Assembly: GCA_900542575.1 (NCBI GenBank)
Contig: UQOE01000019.1
Coordinates: 1 to 45,432 of the forward strand
Origin: an uncultured Oscillospiraceae bacterium
GTDB lineage: Bacteria > Bacillota > Clostridia > Oscillospirales > Acutalibacteraceae
Reading direction: 5' to 3'
DNA: 45,432 bases
Below, one piece after another: positions 32,421 through 39,571 of this stretch. Position 1 is the stretch's first letter, and every line of letters begins with the position of its first letter. Position numbers and translations under genes: made by a program. Under the pieces are notes generated by a model that was given only the letters and a program-made list of their open reading frames with translations, did no database searches and was not told the DNA's origin.

Positions 32421-33185
32421 TCAGTGCCAGGGGTTGCGGGCATCGGGGTCTGTCGGGTCCCAGCTGTAGCGCGGGTCACTCGAAGTGACGGTGATGCGGC
32501 GGAAGGAAGGTTTGCCGAGCGGCTCTTTGACGCTTCCGTCATTGTAAATGGTAACGCAGGTACCGAGCGGGCAGTTGTCGTAGATCCATTTTACATCGGC
32601 GACGGTCATGCGAACGCAGCCTGCCGAAGCGACGGTACCGAGCTTGTTGTACTCCTCGGTCTCCAGCGTCGAGGGATCTGCCTTATAGTACGGAACCGAG
32701 TGGAACAGGATGCTGTCGTGGATACGCGTTGCCCACTGACCCTGGACGTTGCCGACGAGGGCGTGCCAGTGGCCGCACTTCTCGCTGGTATACCAGGTAC
32801 CGGAACGGGTGCCTCCCTGCTTGCCGGTGGAGCAGATGAATGCCTTATAGGGGACCGTATATTTGCCGGTCCGGCTGTCACGTTTATAGACCGTGACGAC
32901 ATTCTGTGCCGTGTTGACCGCAATGGCATACGGATGGTTCTTTTCATAGCCCGACTTCAGTTTCGGGAAATAGTTGTCTTTCGACGGTTTTCCGCCTTCC
33001 GACGGTGTGGTCTTCGGCGGATTGGTGTGTTTGGTCGCACTGTTTTTCACATGTTCAATACTCATGCGGTGCCGGGGAATGCTGCCGTTTCGAGTACTAT
33101 TCTGCGTGCTGAATACAACGCCCGCAATGAGAACAATCATGGCGAGCGCCAGGGATACAAAACGCTTGGTTCTGGAACTGCTCAT
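32421..33185 (-). CDS. L,D-transpeptidase (YkuD domain), paralogue 1
   Basis: Peptidoglycan-crosslinking enzyme of 254 aa, likely to form 3-3 crosslinks outside the membrane. One N-terminal membrane anchor (about residues 8-27) precedes a Pro/Lys linker and the YkuD domain (about 85-217). The catalytic set is His162 (LFHSVP), Cys190 and Arg192 (ASAGCVRM). After the domain there is a tail with SDPRYSWDPTDPDARNPW that is also present in the neighbouring paralogue. A promoter is at 33227-33255 and a terminator follows. Confidence 0.93.
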   Translation of the reverse strand: MSSSRTKRFVSLALAMIVLIAGVVFSTQNSTRNGSIPRHRMSIEHVKNSATKHTNPPKTTPSEGGKPSKDNYFPKLKSGYEKNHPYAIAVNTAQNVVTVYKRDSRTGKYTVPYKAFICSTGKQGGTRSGTWYTSEKCGHWHALVGNVQGQWATRIHDSILFHSVPYYKADPSTLETEEYNKLGTVASAGCVRMTVADVKWIYDNCPLGTCVTIYNDGSVKEPLGKPSFRRITVTSSDPRYSWDPTDPDARNPWH

Positions 33186-33226
33186 TAGTATTACCTCAAC
33201 AAGGGATAGAATTGCTAGATATTTGT

Positions 33227-33255
33227 ATTATACGAAAGTCCTTTCAAAAAGTAAA
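33227..33255 (-). promoter_or_regulatory. Promoter of L,D-transpeptidase gene 1
   Basis: On the minus strand TTTACT (33250-33255) and TATAAT (33227-33232) are separated by 17 bases. The spacer contains the near palindrome GAAAGGACTTTC. Confidence 0.75.
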
Positions 33256-33308
33256 CCGAGATCGCGCAATGAGCGGACGCTCACCACGTTGCTGCCCCCG
33301 CACTTCAC

Positions 33309-33347
33309 AAAAAATCACCGCATCTGTGAAAGCCACAGGTGCGGTGA
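33309..33347 (-). terminator. Terminator of L,D-transpeptidase gene 2
   Basis: A long stem (TCACCGCATCTGTG against CACAGGTGCGGTGA, one G-T pair) is followed on the minus strand by TTTTTT, 16 bases after the stop codon. Confidence 0.9.
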
Positions 33348-33362
33348 AAATTTTGAATCGCT

Positions 33363-34220
33363 TTATTTGTTCCAGGGGTTGGCCGGGTCTGGGTCGGAGG
33401 GGTCCCAGCCATGGCGCGGGTCGCTCTTCGGAACTGTAATTTTCTGGGCGTTCGGCTTCTTGAGCGGCTCCTGCGTGGTGGCGTCGCTGTAGATGGTGAC
33501 ACAGGTACCGACCGGGATGTTGTCGTAAATCCATTTAACATCAGCAACTCTCATGCGGATACAGCCGTGGGAGGCGTTCTGGCCGAGCTTGTTGTACTCG
33601 CCCTCCTGAAGAGAGCCCTTGTCGCCCTTAATTTCATACGGAACCGAGTGGAACAGAATGCCGTCATGAATGCGGGTGCACCACTGACCATAGACGTTGC
33701 CGACCAGATTCCACCAGGCACCCATCTTGCCCGGACGGCCGCCCTCATTGTCGGGGACGTACCAGGTACCATTTGGCGTAGCACCGTTGAGACCGGCGGA
33801 GCAGATGAAGACTTTAACCGCCTTGGTATACGTGCCGTCTGCCGGGTTCTTCTCATAGACTGTGACGATGTTCTGTGCCGTATTTACCGCCACTGCATAC
33901 TTCATGTTATAGGTCGAGGGAAGATTCGGAAAACGGTTGACCTTGCTGATGGCGGTCCCCGTTTCCTGCTGCGGCTGTTTCTGCTGCTGTGTGGTGGCAG
34001 TGATAGCCTGCCGCTCGCTCTCGCGGCGCTCGTTGGCCTTGTTGACACCGTGGACAATCAGACAAATGATGAGCACCAGCAAAAGCAGGCAGACAGCAAC
34101 TGTGATAATGCGGCGAGTGCGGTTGCTCGGGCCTCTGTGCCCTCCGCCGCCACCGGACCTGCGGTTGCCTTCGCGGTCATAAGTTGCAATGCTGACGCGT
34201 GCCCTTCTGTTATCTGCCAT
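33363..34220 (-). CDS. L,D-transpeptidase (YkuD domain), paralogue 2
   Basis: Peptidoglycan-crosslinking enzyme of 285 aa. A basic and glycine-rich cytoplasmic start (residues 1-36) leads to one membrane helix (about 38-57), a Gln-rich linker (75-88) and the YkuD domain (about 107-245). The active site has His191 (LFHSVP), Cys220 and Arg222 (ASHGCIRM). The tail SDPRHGWDPSDPDPANPW mirrors paralogue 1. AGGGAGGA precedes the ATG. Separate promoter and terminator suggest the two paralogues are expressed independently. Confidence 0.93.
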   Translation of the reverse strand: MADNRRARVSIATYDREGNRRSGGGGGHRGPSNRTRRIITVAVCLLLLVLIICLIVHGVNKANERRESERQAITATTQQQKQPQQETGTAISKVNRFPNLPSTYNMKYAVAVNTAQNIVTVYEKNPADGTYTKAVKVFICSAGLNGATPNGTWYVPDNEGGRPGKMGAWWNLVGNVYGQWCTRIHDGILFHSVPYEIKGDKGSLQEGEYNKLGQNASHGCIRMRVADVKWIYDNIPVGTCVTIYSDATTQEPLKKPNAQKITVPKSDPRHGWDPSDPDPANPWNK

Positions 34221-34256
34221 AGCGGAAAATCCTCCCTTAGTTCATTTCGAATTAAA

Positions 34257-34285
34257 AGTATACCCCAGTTCTGAGAACCTGTCAC
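34257..34285 (-). promoter_or_regulatory. Promoter of L,D-transpeptidase gene 2
   Basis: On the minus strand GTGACA (34280-34285) and TATACT (34257-34262) are separated by 17 bases. The spacer contains the palindrome GTTCT-G-AGAAC (34268-34278), a possible operator. Confidence 0.7.
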
Positions 34286-34322
34286 CTTTTTTCGCACGAA
34301 TTTGTCGAATCTCTGTTCGTTT

Positions 34323-35453
34323 TCAGTCCTCCGCTTCAAAATGGGCGGCGACCTTTTCCAGGGTCTCCATAATCGGCAGGTGTTGCGGACAGGCCTTCTC
34401 ACATTGGCCGCACCGGATACAATCGCTGGCCTTCCCATATTTTTCCGTGAGCTGGTCGTAATAGAAGACATTGGCCGTCCAGCGCTTCTGTTCGACCTCC
34501 CGCATATCGGCGTTGTAGAGCGAAAAATACTGCGGAATACAGATATGCCGGGGACATCCGCCGGTACAGTAGGCACATCCCGTACACGGAACAGCAATGT
34601 GGCTGCGAATAACCTCTGCGGTTTCCAGGAGCTTCTCCGTCTCCTGTGCCGTGAGCGGGACGAAATGGCGGATCGCACCGGCGTTGTCGCAGATCATGGC
34701 AGGAGAGCCCATACCGGACAGAACGCGCTCAACACCCGGCAGGGATGCCGCAAACCGGATGGCCCAGGAGGCCGGGGAAGCGGAAGGATCCATCTCCCGG
34801 AGCATCGCAGCCGCGTCATCCGGAACCTGCGCAAGCGTGCCGCCCTTGACGGTTTCCATCACCGTGACCGGGATCCCGTGCCGCACGGCAGTCTCGTAGC
34901 ATTTCCTCGACTGGATCCAGGGGTCTTCCCAGTCGAGATAGTTAATCTGCAGCTGGACGAAATCGAAAAACGGGTATCGGGTCAGCACCTCATCGAGCAG
35001 GTCTGCGCTGTCGTGGAACGAAAAGCCGATTTCCCGGACACCCCCCTGCTCCTTCTTTTTTCGGATCCAGTCAAAGGCGCCGATCTCCTCATACTGCCGG
35101 AAGTAATTTTTCTCCACACTATGAAGCAGATAACGGTCAAAATAGTTGATGCCGAGACGTTCCATCTGGCCCTGGAAGACAGTATCCATATCCCCTGGCT
35201 TTTTCGCATACAGAATGTGCATTTTATCCGCAATCTGAAACCGCTCCCGCGGATAGCGGTCGACCAGGCAGGTCCGGATCACCGACTCGCTGGTGCCGCC
35301 ATGATACATGAGCCCAGTGTCGAAAAAAGAGAAGCCCTGGTTCAAGAATGCATCGACCAGACCGGACGTCTTCTGCAGATCGACGGAGGTCGGATCTTTC
35401 GGGTCGGTCAGCGGCAGCCGCATCATGCCGAAACCAAGATCTGTTTTTTTCAT
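34323..35453 (-). CDS. Aldo/keto reductase with 4Fe-4S ferredoxin-like tail
   Basis: Oxidoreductase of 376 aa. The N-terminal 270 residues are an aldo/keto reductase barrel: LGFGMMRLP, FFDTGLMYHGGTSESVI with the catalytic Asp and Tyr region, YLLHSVE, and REIGFSFHDS. The C-terminal 100 residues carry Cys clusters CTGCAYCTGGCP and CIRCGQCEKACP for iron-sulfur centres. This fused type is common in anaerobes and its substrate is unknown. The second ATG (35453, MKKTD) follows GAGGG at good spacing; the first ATG touches that site. Confidence 0.92.
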   Translation of the reverse strand: MKKTDLGFGMMRLPLTDPKDPTSVDLQKTSGLVDAFLNQGFSFFDTGLMYHGGTSESVIRTCLVDRYPRERFQIADKMHILYAKKPGDMDTVFQGQMERLGINYFDRYLLHSVEKNYFRQYEEIGAFDWIRKKKEQGGVREIGFSFHDSADLLDEVLTRYPFFDFVQLQINYLDWEDPWIQSRKCYETAVRHGIPVTVMETVKGGTLAQVPDDAAAMLREMDPSASPASWAIRFAASLPGVERVLSGMGSPAMICDNAGAIRHFVPLTAQETEKLLETAEVIRSHIAVPCTGCAYCTGGCPRHICIPQYFSLYNADMREVEQKRWTANVFYYDQLTEKYGKASDCIRCGQCEKACPQHLPIMETLEKVAAHFEAED

Positions 35454-35473
35454 AGAAATCATCCCTCAGATAA

Positions 35474-35500
35474 GAAAAAGCACCTGGAAAACCAGGTGCT
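35474..35500 (-). terminator. Terminator of the rplJ-rplL operon
   Basis: The stem AGCACCTGG/CCAGGTGCT has a 4-base loop and is followed on the minus strand by TTTTTCTTA, 20 bases past the rplL stop codon. Confidence 0.9.
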
Positions 35501-35520
35501 TTGAAAAGTTTGAGTCAAAC

Positions 35521-35898
35521 TTATGCGAGCTCGACGACAGCGCCAACCTCTTCGAATTTGGCCTTTGCAGCCTCGGCGTCGTCTTTCGGAACGCCTTCCT
35601 TGATGGTCTTCGGAGCAGCGTCAACGAGAGCCTTAGCGTCGGCAAGACCGAGCTGAGTGAGCTCACGGACAACCTTGATGACCTTGATTTTGTTCGGGCC
35701 GATCTCTTTGAGGACGATATCAAAGTCAGTCTTCTCCTCAGCAGCGGCACCGTCACCGGCAGCCGGAGCAGCAACTGCAACAGCAGCAGCAGCGGATACG
35801 CCAAACTCATCTTCTACAGCGTGTACGAGCTCAGAAAGCTCAAGAACGGAAAGCTCTTTGATGGAATCAAGAAGAGCGGTAACTTTCTCAGAAGCCAT
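35521..35898 (-). CDS. rplL: Ribosomal protein bL12 (L7/L12)
   Basis: Stalk protein of the large ribosomal subunit that recruits translation GTPases. The 125-aa protein has the N-terminal dimerisation helices (MASEKVTALLDSIKELSVLELSELV), an Ala-rich hinge and the C-terminal factor-binding domain (EKTDFDIVLKEIGPNKIKVIKVVRELTQLGLADAKALV). GGAGGT precedes the ATG at 35898; a longer frame is not supported. It follows rplJ by 64 bases. Confidence 0.98.
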   Translation of the reverse strand: MASEKVTALLDSIKELSVLELSELVHAVEDEFGVSAAAAVAVAAPAAGDGAAAEEKTDFDIVLKEIGPNKIKVIKVVRELTQLGLADAKALVDAAPKTIKEGVPKDDAEAAKAKFEEVGAVVELA

Positions 35899-35962
35899 GA
35901 TTTTTACCTCCAATAGGAAATTTTAAAAATAGTAGTTCAATTCGTTGGGAGCGATGCAGAAC

Positions 35963-36538
35963 TTATTCTGCGGCCGGAGCCTCAGCCTCTGCAGCCGGAG
36001 CTGCCTCAGCCTCTGCGGTCTCCTCCGCCGGAGCGTCGCCCTCTTCGTTCTTCTTGTCAACAACGGCCTGAATGACACGTGCAAAAGATGCGATAGGCGC
36101 ATTGAGTGCGGCGCAGACAGTAGACATAAGAACATCGTAGGTCGGGAGATCTGCAAGCTGGTTAATGGTGTCAAGGTCGATGACCTTGCCGTCCAGGTAA
36201 CCGGACTTAATCTGGAAACCCTCGTGATCTTTGGAGAATTTCTTTGCAATGCGGGCTGCAGCTGCGTGGTCCTCCGAAGAAGCGGCAAGTGCGGTAGTAC
36301 CGGAGAGAACGTCTTTCAGCTCTCCAAGACCTGCCTCATCTGCTGCGCGGCTAAGAAGTGTATTCTTAACGACGGAGTAGTTGACGCCTGCCTCACGAAA
36401 CTCTTTGCGGAGCTCAGTGTCATCTGCAACACTTACACCGCTGTACTCAACGAGAACGCCTGCAACGGAGTTGTTGAGCTTGTCGGTGATATCGGCAACA
36501 GCCTGTTTTTTCTGTTCGAGAATCTTTTCGCTAGGCAA
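35963..36538 (-). CDS. rplJ: Ribosomal protein uL10
   Basis: Base of the ribosomal stalk (191 aa), which binds 23S rRNA and dimers of L12. It starts MPSEKILEQKKQAVADI and has the domain features VLVEYSGVSVADDTELRKEFREAGV and YSVVKNTLLSRAA. The C-terminal 30 residues are an Ala/Glu-rich extension longer than in most Firmicutes. Expression is expected to be controlled by the L10 leader just upstream. AGGAGGTG precedes the ATG. Confidence 0.98.
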   Translation of the reverse strand: MPSEKILEQKKQAVADITDKLNNSVAGVLVEYSGVSVADDTELRKEFREAGVNYSVVKNTLLSRAADEAGLGELKDVLSGTTALAASSEDHAAAARIAKKFSKDHEGFQIKSGYLDGKVIDLDTINQLADLPTYDVLMSTVCAALNAPIASFARVIQAVVDKKNEEGDAPAEETAEAEAAPAAEAEAPAAE

Positions 36539-36553
36539 ATGATTTCACCTCCT

Positions 36554-36695
36554 AAAAGAATAATGCCCTTCCTGTTTCCGCAGGAAGGGCATGAAAAACC
36601 ACATAATGGTAATGTTTGGAAATTCAAACGCTCCCTCGGCAGGTAAGGAAAACCTGTTACGCCCATATGGGCACCTGCTGTCTTTGGCAACAGCA
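36554..36695 (-). ncRNA. L10 leader (autoregulatory rplJ-rplL leader RNA)
   Basis: The minus-strand leader of about 140 nt contains the L10-binding features TGCTGTTGCCAAAGACAGCAGG and TTACCTGCCGAGG, as in Firmicute L10 leaders. It ends in a terminator hairpin (36563-36592, ATGCCCTTCCTG with its complement, then ATTATTCTTTT). Excess L10-L12 complex is known to stabilise termination in such leaders. Confidence 0.88.
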
Positions 36696-36701
36696 TTGGA
36701 T

Positions 36702-36730
36702 ATATTACCATGACAGCATTACGCTGTCAA
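36702..36730 (-). promoter_or_regulatory. Promoter of the L10 leader and rplJ-rplL
   Basis: On the minus strand the consensus TTGACA (36725-36730) and TAATAT (36702-36707) are separated by 17 bases. The inverted repeat GACAGC-GTAAT-GCTGTC overlaps the -35 box. Confidence 0.85.
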
Positions 36731-36737
36731 GGAATTT

Positions 36738-37439
36738 TTATTTTGCGCCGGCGTATTTGCTAACGCTGAATTTGACGCCAGGGCCCATGGTAGAAGCAAC
36801 TGTGCTGGACTTGATGTACTGGCCCTTTGCAGCAGCCGGTTTTGCCTTAACAATAGCCTCCATAAGGGTGTCGAGGTTCTCGGTGAGTTTCTCAGCACCG
36901 AAGGACGCCTTGCCGATGGGGCAGTGGATGATGTTGGACTTGTCGAGACGATACTCAATTTTACCGGCTTTGGCTTCCGCAACAGCCTTTGCGACGTCCG
37001 GAGTAACGGTGCCGGCCTTCGGAGAAGGCATGAGACCGCGTGGGCCAAGGATACGGCCGAGACGGCCGACAACGCCCATCATGTTCGGGGCTGCAACTGC
37101 AACGTCGAAGTCCAGGAAGTTCTCATTCTGGATGCGTGCTGCGAGGTCCTCAGCGCCGACGATGTCAGCACCGGCCTCTTCTGCAGCCTTTGCCTGGTCG
37201 CCTTTGGCGAAGACAGCAACGCGGACTTTCTTACCGGTACCGTTCGGGAGAACGACTGCACCGCGGACCTGCTGGTCTGCATGGCGGGAGTCAACGCCGA
37301 GACGGATATGAGCTTCGACAGTCTCGTCGAAGTTTGCTTTTGCGGTATCAATTACAAGCTGAAGCGCTTCTTCGGGTTCATAGTTTTTGGTCTTGTCGAT
37401 GGCTTTGACGCTGTCGACATATTTCTTACCGTGTTTCAT
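36738..37439 (-). CDS. rplA: Ribosomal protein uL1
   Basis: Protein of the L1 stalk (233 aa) that binds 23S rRNA and, in many bacteria, represses its own operon. It reads MKHGKKYVDSVKAID at the start and has GPRGLMPSPKAGTVT and the ending GPGVKFSVSKYAGAK. AAGGGAGGAAC precedes the ATG. A candidate L1-binding hairpin is in the 57-base gap before it (37461-37487). Confidence 0.98.
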   Translation of the reverse strand: MKHGKKYVDSVKAIDKTKNYEPEEALQLVIDTAKANFDETVEAHIRLGVDSRHADQQVRGAVVLPNGTGKKVRVAVFAKGDQAKAAEEAGADIVGAEDLAARIQNENFLDFDVAVAAPNMMGVVGRLGRILGPRGLMPSPKAGTVTPDVAKAVAEAKAGKIEYRLDKSNIIHCPIGKASFGAEKLTENLDTLMEAIVKAKPAAAKGQYIKSSTVASTMGPGVKFSVSKYAGAK

Positions 37440-37460
37440 GTATCTGTTCCTCCCTTAAGA

Positions 37461-37487
37461 GTGGTAAATTCGGATTCTTCCTCCCAC
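37461..37487 (-). promoter_or_regulatory. Candidate L1-binding site before rplA
   Basis: On the minus strand GTGGGAGGAA is followed after a short loop by ATTTACCAC. The GTGG/CCAC stem with the inner GAGG and A-T-rich return strand matches the L1-stalk sequence of 23S rRNA (GGUGGGAGG with AAAUACCACC). It suggests autogenous repression by L1. Confidence 0.7.
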
Positions 37488-37496
37488 TTGGGAAGC

Positions 37497-37922
37497 TTAA
37501 TCTACGACTTCGATGCCCATGCTGCGTGCCGTACCGGCGATCATGCTGGTTGCGGTGTCGATGTTGGCAGCATTGAGGTCACGCATTTTGGTTTCAGCAA
37601 TCTGTTTGCACTGCTCGCGGGTGATCTTGCCGACCTTATTCTTGTTCGGCTCACCGGAAGCCTTGTCAATACCGATAGCTTTCTTGATGAGAACCGCTGC
37701 CGGAGGGGTCTTGGTGATAAACGTGAAACTGTGGTCTGCGTAAACCGTGATGACGACCGGGATGATCATACCCATGTCATTTTTGGTACGCTCGTTGAAT
37801 TCTTTCGTGAAAGACATGATGTTGACACCATGCTGACCGAGAGCCGGGCCTACAGGCGGAGCAGGAGTTGCCTTGCCTGCCGGGATCTGGAGCTTGATGT
37901 AACCAATTACTTTCTGAGCCAT
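37497..37922 (-). CDS. rplK: Ribosomal protein uL11
   Basis: GTPase-centre protein of 141 aa. MAQKVIGYIKLQIPAGKATPAPPVGPALGQHGVNIM is the invariant N-terminal signature, and MAGTARSMGIEVVD is the usual C-terminus. GGAGGTG precedes the ATG at 37922; a longer frame to 37979 runs through the L1 site and is not used. rplA follows 57 bases downstream. Confidence 0.98.
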   Translation of the reverse strand: MAQKVIGYIKLQIPAGKATPAPPVGPALGQHGVNIMSFTKEFNERTKNDMGMIIPVVITVYADHSFTFITKTPPAAVLIKKAIGIDKASGEPNKNKVGKITREQCKQIAETKMRDLNAANIDTATSMIAGTARSMGIEVVD

Positions 37923-37942
37923 ATTTGCACCTCCAAAAAATT

Positions 37943-37980
37943 GTGGTAAATGGCGGAACGGTCTCTCCGTTCCTCCCACC
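37943..37980 (-). promoter_or_regulatory. Candidate L1-binding site before rplK
   Basis: On the minus strand GGTGGGAGGAACGG leads through a GGAACGG/CCGTTCC hairpin to CATTTACCAC. The outer stem repeats the one before rplA, with the same bases as the 23S rRNA L1 stalk, in the leader of the rplK-rplA pair. In many bacteria L1 represses at a site before rplK. Confidence 0.7.
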
Positions 37981-38060
37981 GGAACGGCCCGCCAGGGGAC
38001 GTCCCAATAGAAAAGCGTGGCTGCGCCTTACTACCTTAATACAAGTCTGTACAGAGCGTG

Positions 38061-38618
38061 TCAGTCGTCCAAGCCGGCCTCAATCTGGCCGAGCGGAACT
38101 TCAACGGAGGTCTCACGGCCGAACATGGAAATTTTGACGTTGGCCTTGCCCTCTTCAATATTGATGCTCTCCACAGTGCCGGAGAAGTCCTTCAGCGGTC
38201 CATCCGCAATTTTGACGAAGTCTCCGACATTAAAGTTGACTTCCACAGTCCGTTTGTCAACGCCAAGGGCTTTGACTTCCTCATCGGACAGTGGGACCGG
38301 TTTGCTCTCCGGGCCGACGAAGCCGGTGCAGCCGCGGGTATTGCGGATGACATACCATGCGTCGTCAGACATAGAGTATTCGTCGCCGTCTTCTTCGACA
38401 GCAACTTTGACGAGTACATAACCGGGAAACAGTTTGCGGACCACTTCTTTGGCCTCGCCGTCTTCTTTAATTTCAGTTACGGTTTCAGTCGGAACACGGA
38501 CGTCCAGGATTTGGTCCTGCATACCGCGGTTGTTGACAACCTTGATGATGTCGTCCATGACTTTGTTTTCATAGCCTGAATAGGTGTGAATGACATACCA
38601 TTTGGTAATTCCTGCCAT
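38061..38618 (-). CDS. nusG: Transcription elongation/antitermination factor NusG
   Basis: Protein of 185 aa that binds RNA polymerase and modulates pausing and coupling. It has the NGN domain (WYVIHTYSGYENKVMDDI, FPGYVLVKVAVEED, WYVIRNTRGCTGFVG) and a C-terminal KOW domain (VNFNVGDFVKIADGPLKDFSGTVESIN). It lies 19 bases after secE. Confidence 0.98.
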   Translation of the reverse strand: MAGITKWYVIHTYSGYENKVMDDIIKVVNNRGMQDQILDVRVPTETVTEIKEDGEAKEVVRKLFPGYVLVKVAVEEDGDEYSMSDDAWYVIRNTRGCTGFVGPESKPVPLSDEEVKALGVDKRTVEVNFNVGDFVKIADGPLKDFSGTVESINIEEGKANVKISMFGRETSVEVPLGQIEAGLDD

Positions 38619-38637
38619 TGAAACAAACCTCCGTTAC

Positions 38638-39228
38638 TTATCCCGTAAATCCTATACCCACATAGCTGACAAGGGCGCGCAGTGCCATTACGGCCTGCTG
38701 TGCCTGGTTGGCTGCGGAATCATAGATACCTGTTCTGGCTTTGACGAGAAGCCAGTCGACAATCCATACGCCGATACCGATAACAAGGATAACAAGGAGA
38801 ACTATAAGGGTGTTCTTAACGGTGTCCTTGCCGTTCGACCAGTGGATTTTTTTCATCTCGGCTCCGAGCTCTTTCCACCAGCGTACGAAAGCATTCTGTT
38901 TTTTCGAATCTTTGCCGTTCTTGCCTTTTGCAGACTTTTTATCCTTCGACTTGTTCGCATAGTCCGGCTGCTTTTTCGACTTTTTCTTTTTCTTGTCGTC
39001 TTTTCCTGCATTCGGAGCAATTCGGGCAGCTTCTTTCTTCTCCTCGGCAGCCTGCTGTTTGGTGACAGCGGCGGCTTCGGCAGCTGCCTCAGCGGCAGCT
39101 TTTTCAAGCTTCGCCTTTTTCTGCGGGTCGATGTCTTCGGCGTTTACCTCCGGGGCAATGGTAGTGACCTCCGGCGTCTTGGCAACAGGATTCTTTTTCT
39201 TCTTGTTCGCTTTAGACTTTTTCGCCAT
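38638..39228 (-). CDS. secE: Preprotein translocase subunit SecE with long charged extension
   Basis: SecE stabilises SecY in the protein export channel. The functional part is the last 85 residues: an amphipathic surface helix (RWWKELGAEMKKIHWSNGKDTVKNT), then one transmembrane helix (LIVLLVILVIGIGVWIVDWLL). The first 110 residues are a Lys/Ala/Glu-rich low-complexity cytoplasmic region without known domain, while most Firmicute SecE proteins have about 60-75 residues in total. It sits in the usual place between rpmG and nusG. Confidence 0.93.
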   Translation of the reverse strand: MAKKSKANKKKKNPVAKTPEVTTIAPEVNAEDIDPQKKAKLEKAAAEAAAEAAAVTKQQAAEEKKEAARIAPNAGKDDKKKKKSKKQPDYANKSKDKKSAKGKNGKDSKKQNAFVRWWKELGAEMKKIHWSNGKDTVKNTLIVLLVILVIGIGVWIVDWLLVKARTGIYDSAANQAQQAVMALRALVSYVGIGFTG

Positions 39229-39245
39229 ACGATACTTGCCTTCCC

Positions 39246-39395
39246 TTACTTGGTCTCTTTATGGAGAGTATGTTTCTTGCAGAATCTGCAGTACTTGTTC
39301 ATCTCCATACGCTCGGGATTGTTTTTCTTGTTCTTAAACGTGTTGTAGTTGCGCTGACCGCACTCTGTGCACGCAAGAGTAACTTTTACTGTCAT
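39246..39395 (-). CDS. rpmG: Ribosomal protein bL33
   Basis: Small ribosomal protein of 49 aa, of the zinc-binding (Cys-plus) type with CTECG and CRFCK pairs. The start at 39395 (MTVKVTLACTECG) follows GGAGGTG; a frame extending to 39500 runs into the promoter. First gene of the rpmG-secE-nusG-rplK-rplA run. Confidence 0.97.
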   Translation of the reverse strand: MTVKVTLACTECGQRNYNTFKNKKNNPERMEMNKYCRFCKKHTLHKETK

Positions 39396-39512
39396 TTCGG
39401 CACCTCCAGTGTTCCGGGTTTTCCGGATTGTAATGTGTTTTTGCCTCCCTCTCTGGCCGGTTCTCTTAAAAATAGACACAAAAAAAGAACCCTCCATCAA
39501 GAGGTATTAAAG

Positions 39513-39541
39513 AGTTTATCACAGCGTGTAAAGGGGGTCAA
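39513..39541 (-). promoter_or_regulatory. Promoter of the rpmG-secE-nusG run
   Basis: On the minus strand TTGACC (39536-39541) and TAAACT (39513-39518) are separated by 17 bases. The -35 box lies inside the stem of the hairpin at 39533-39561. Confidence 0.8.
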
Positions 39542-39561
39542 GGGAAAATTCCCTGACCCCC
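39533..39561 (-). terminator. Hairpin terminator of the C39-like gene overlapping a promoter
   Basis: GGGGGTC-A-AGGG pairs with CCCT-GACCCCC around AAAATT, ten bases after the peptidase stop codon. Only a short TTT follows, so termination may be weak. Confidence 0.6.
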
Positions 39562-39571
39562 AAAATTCATA

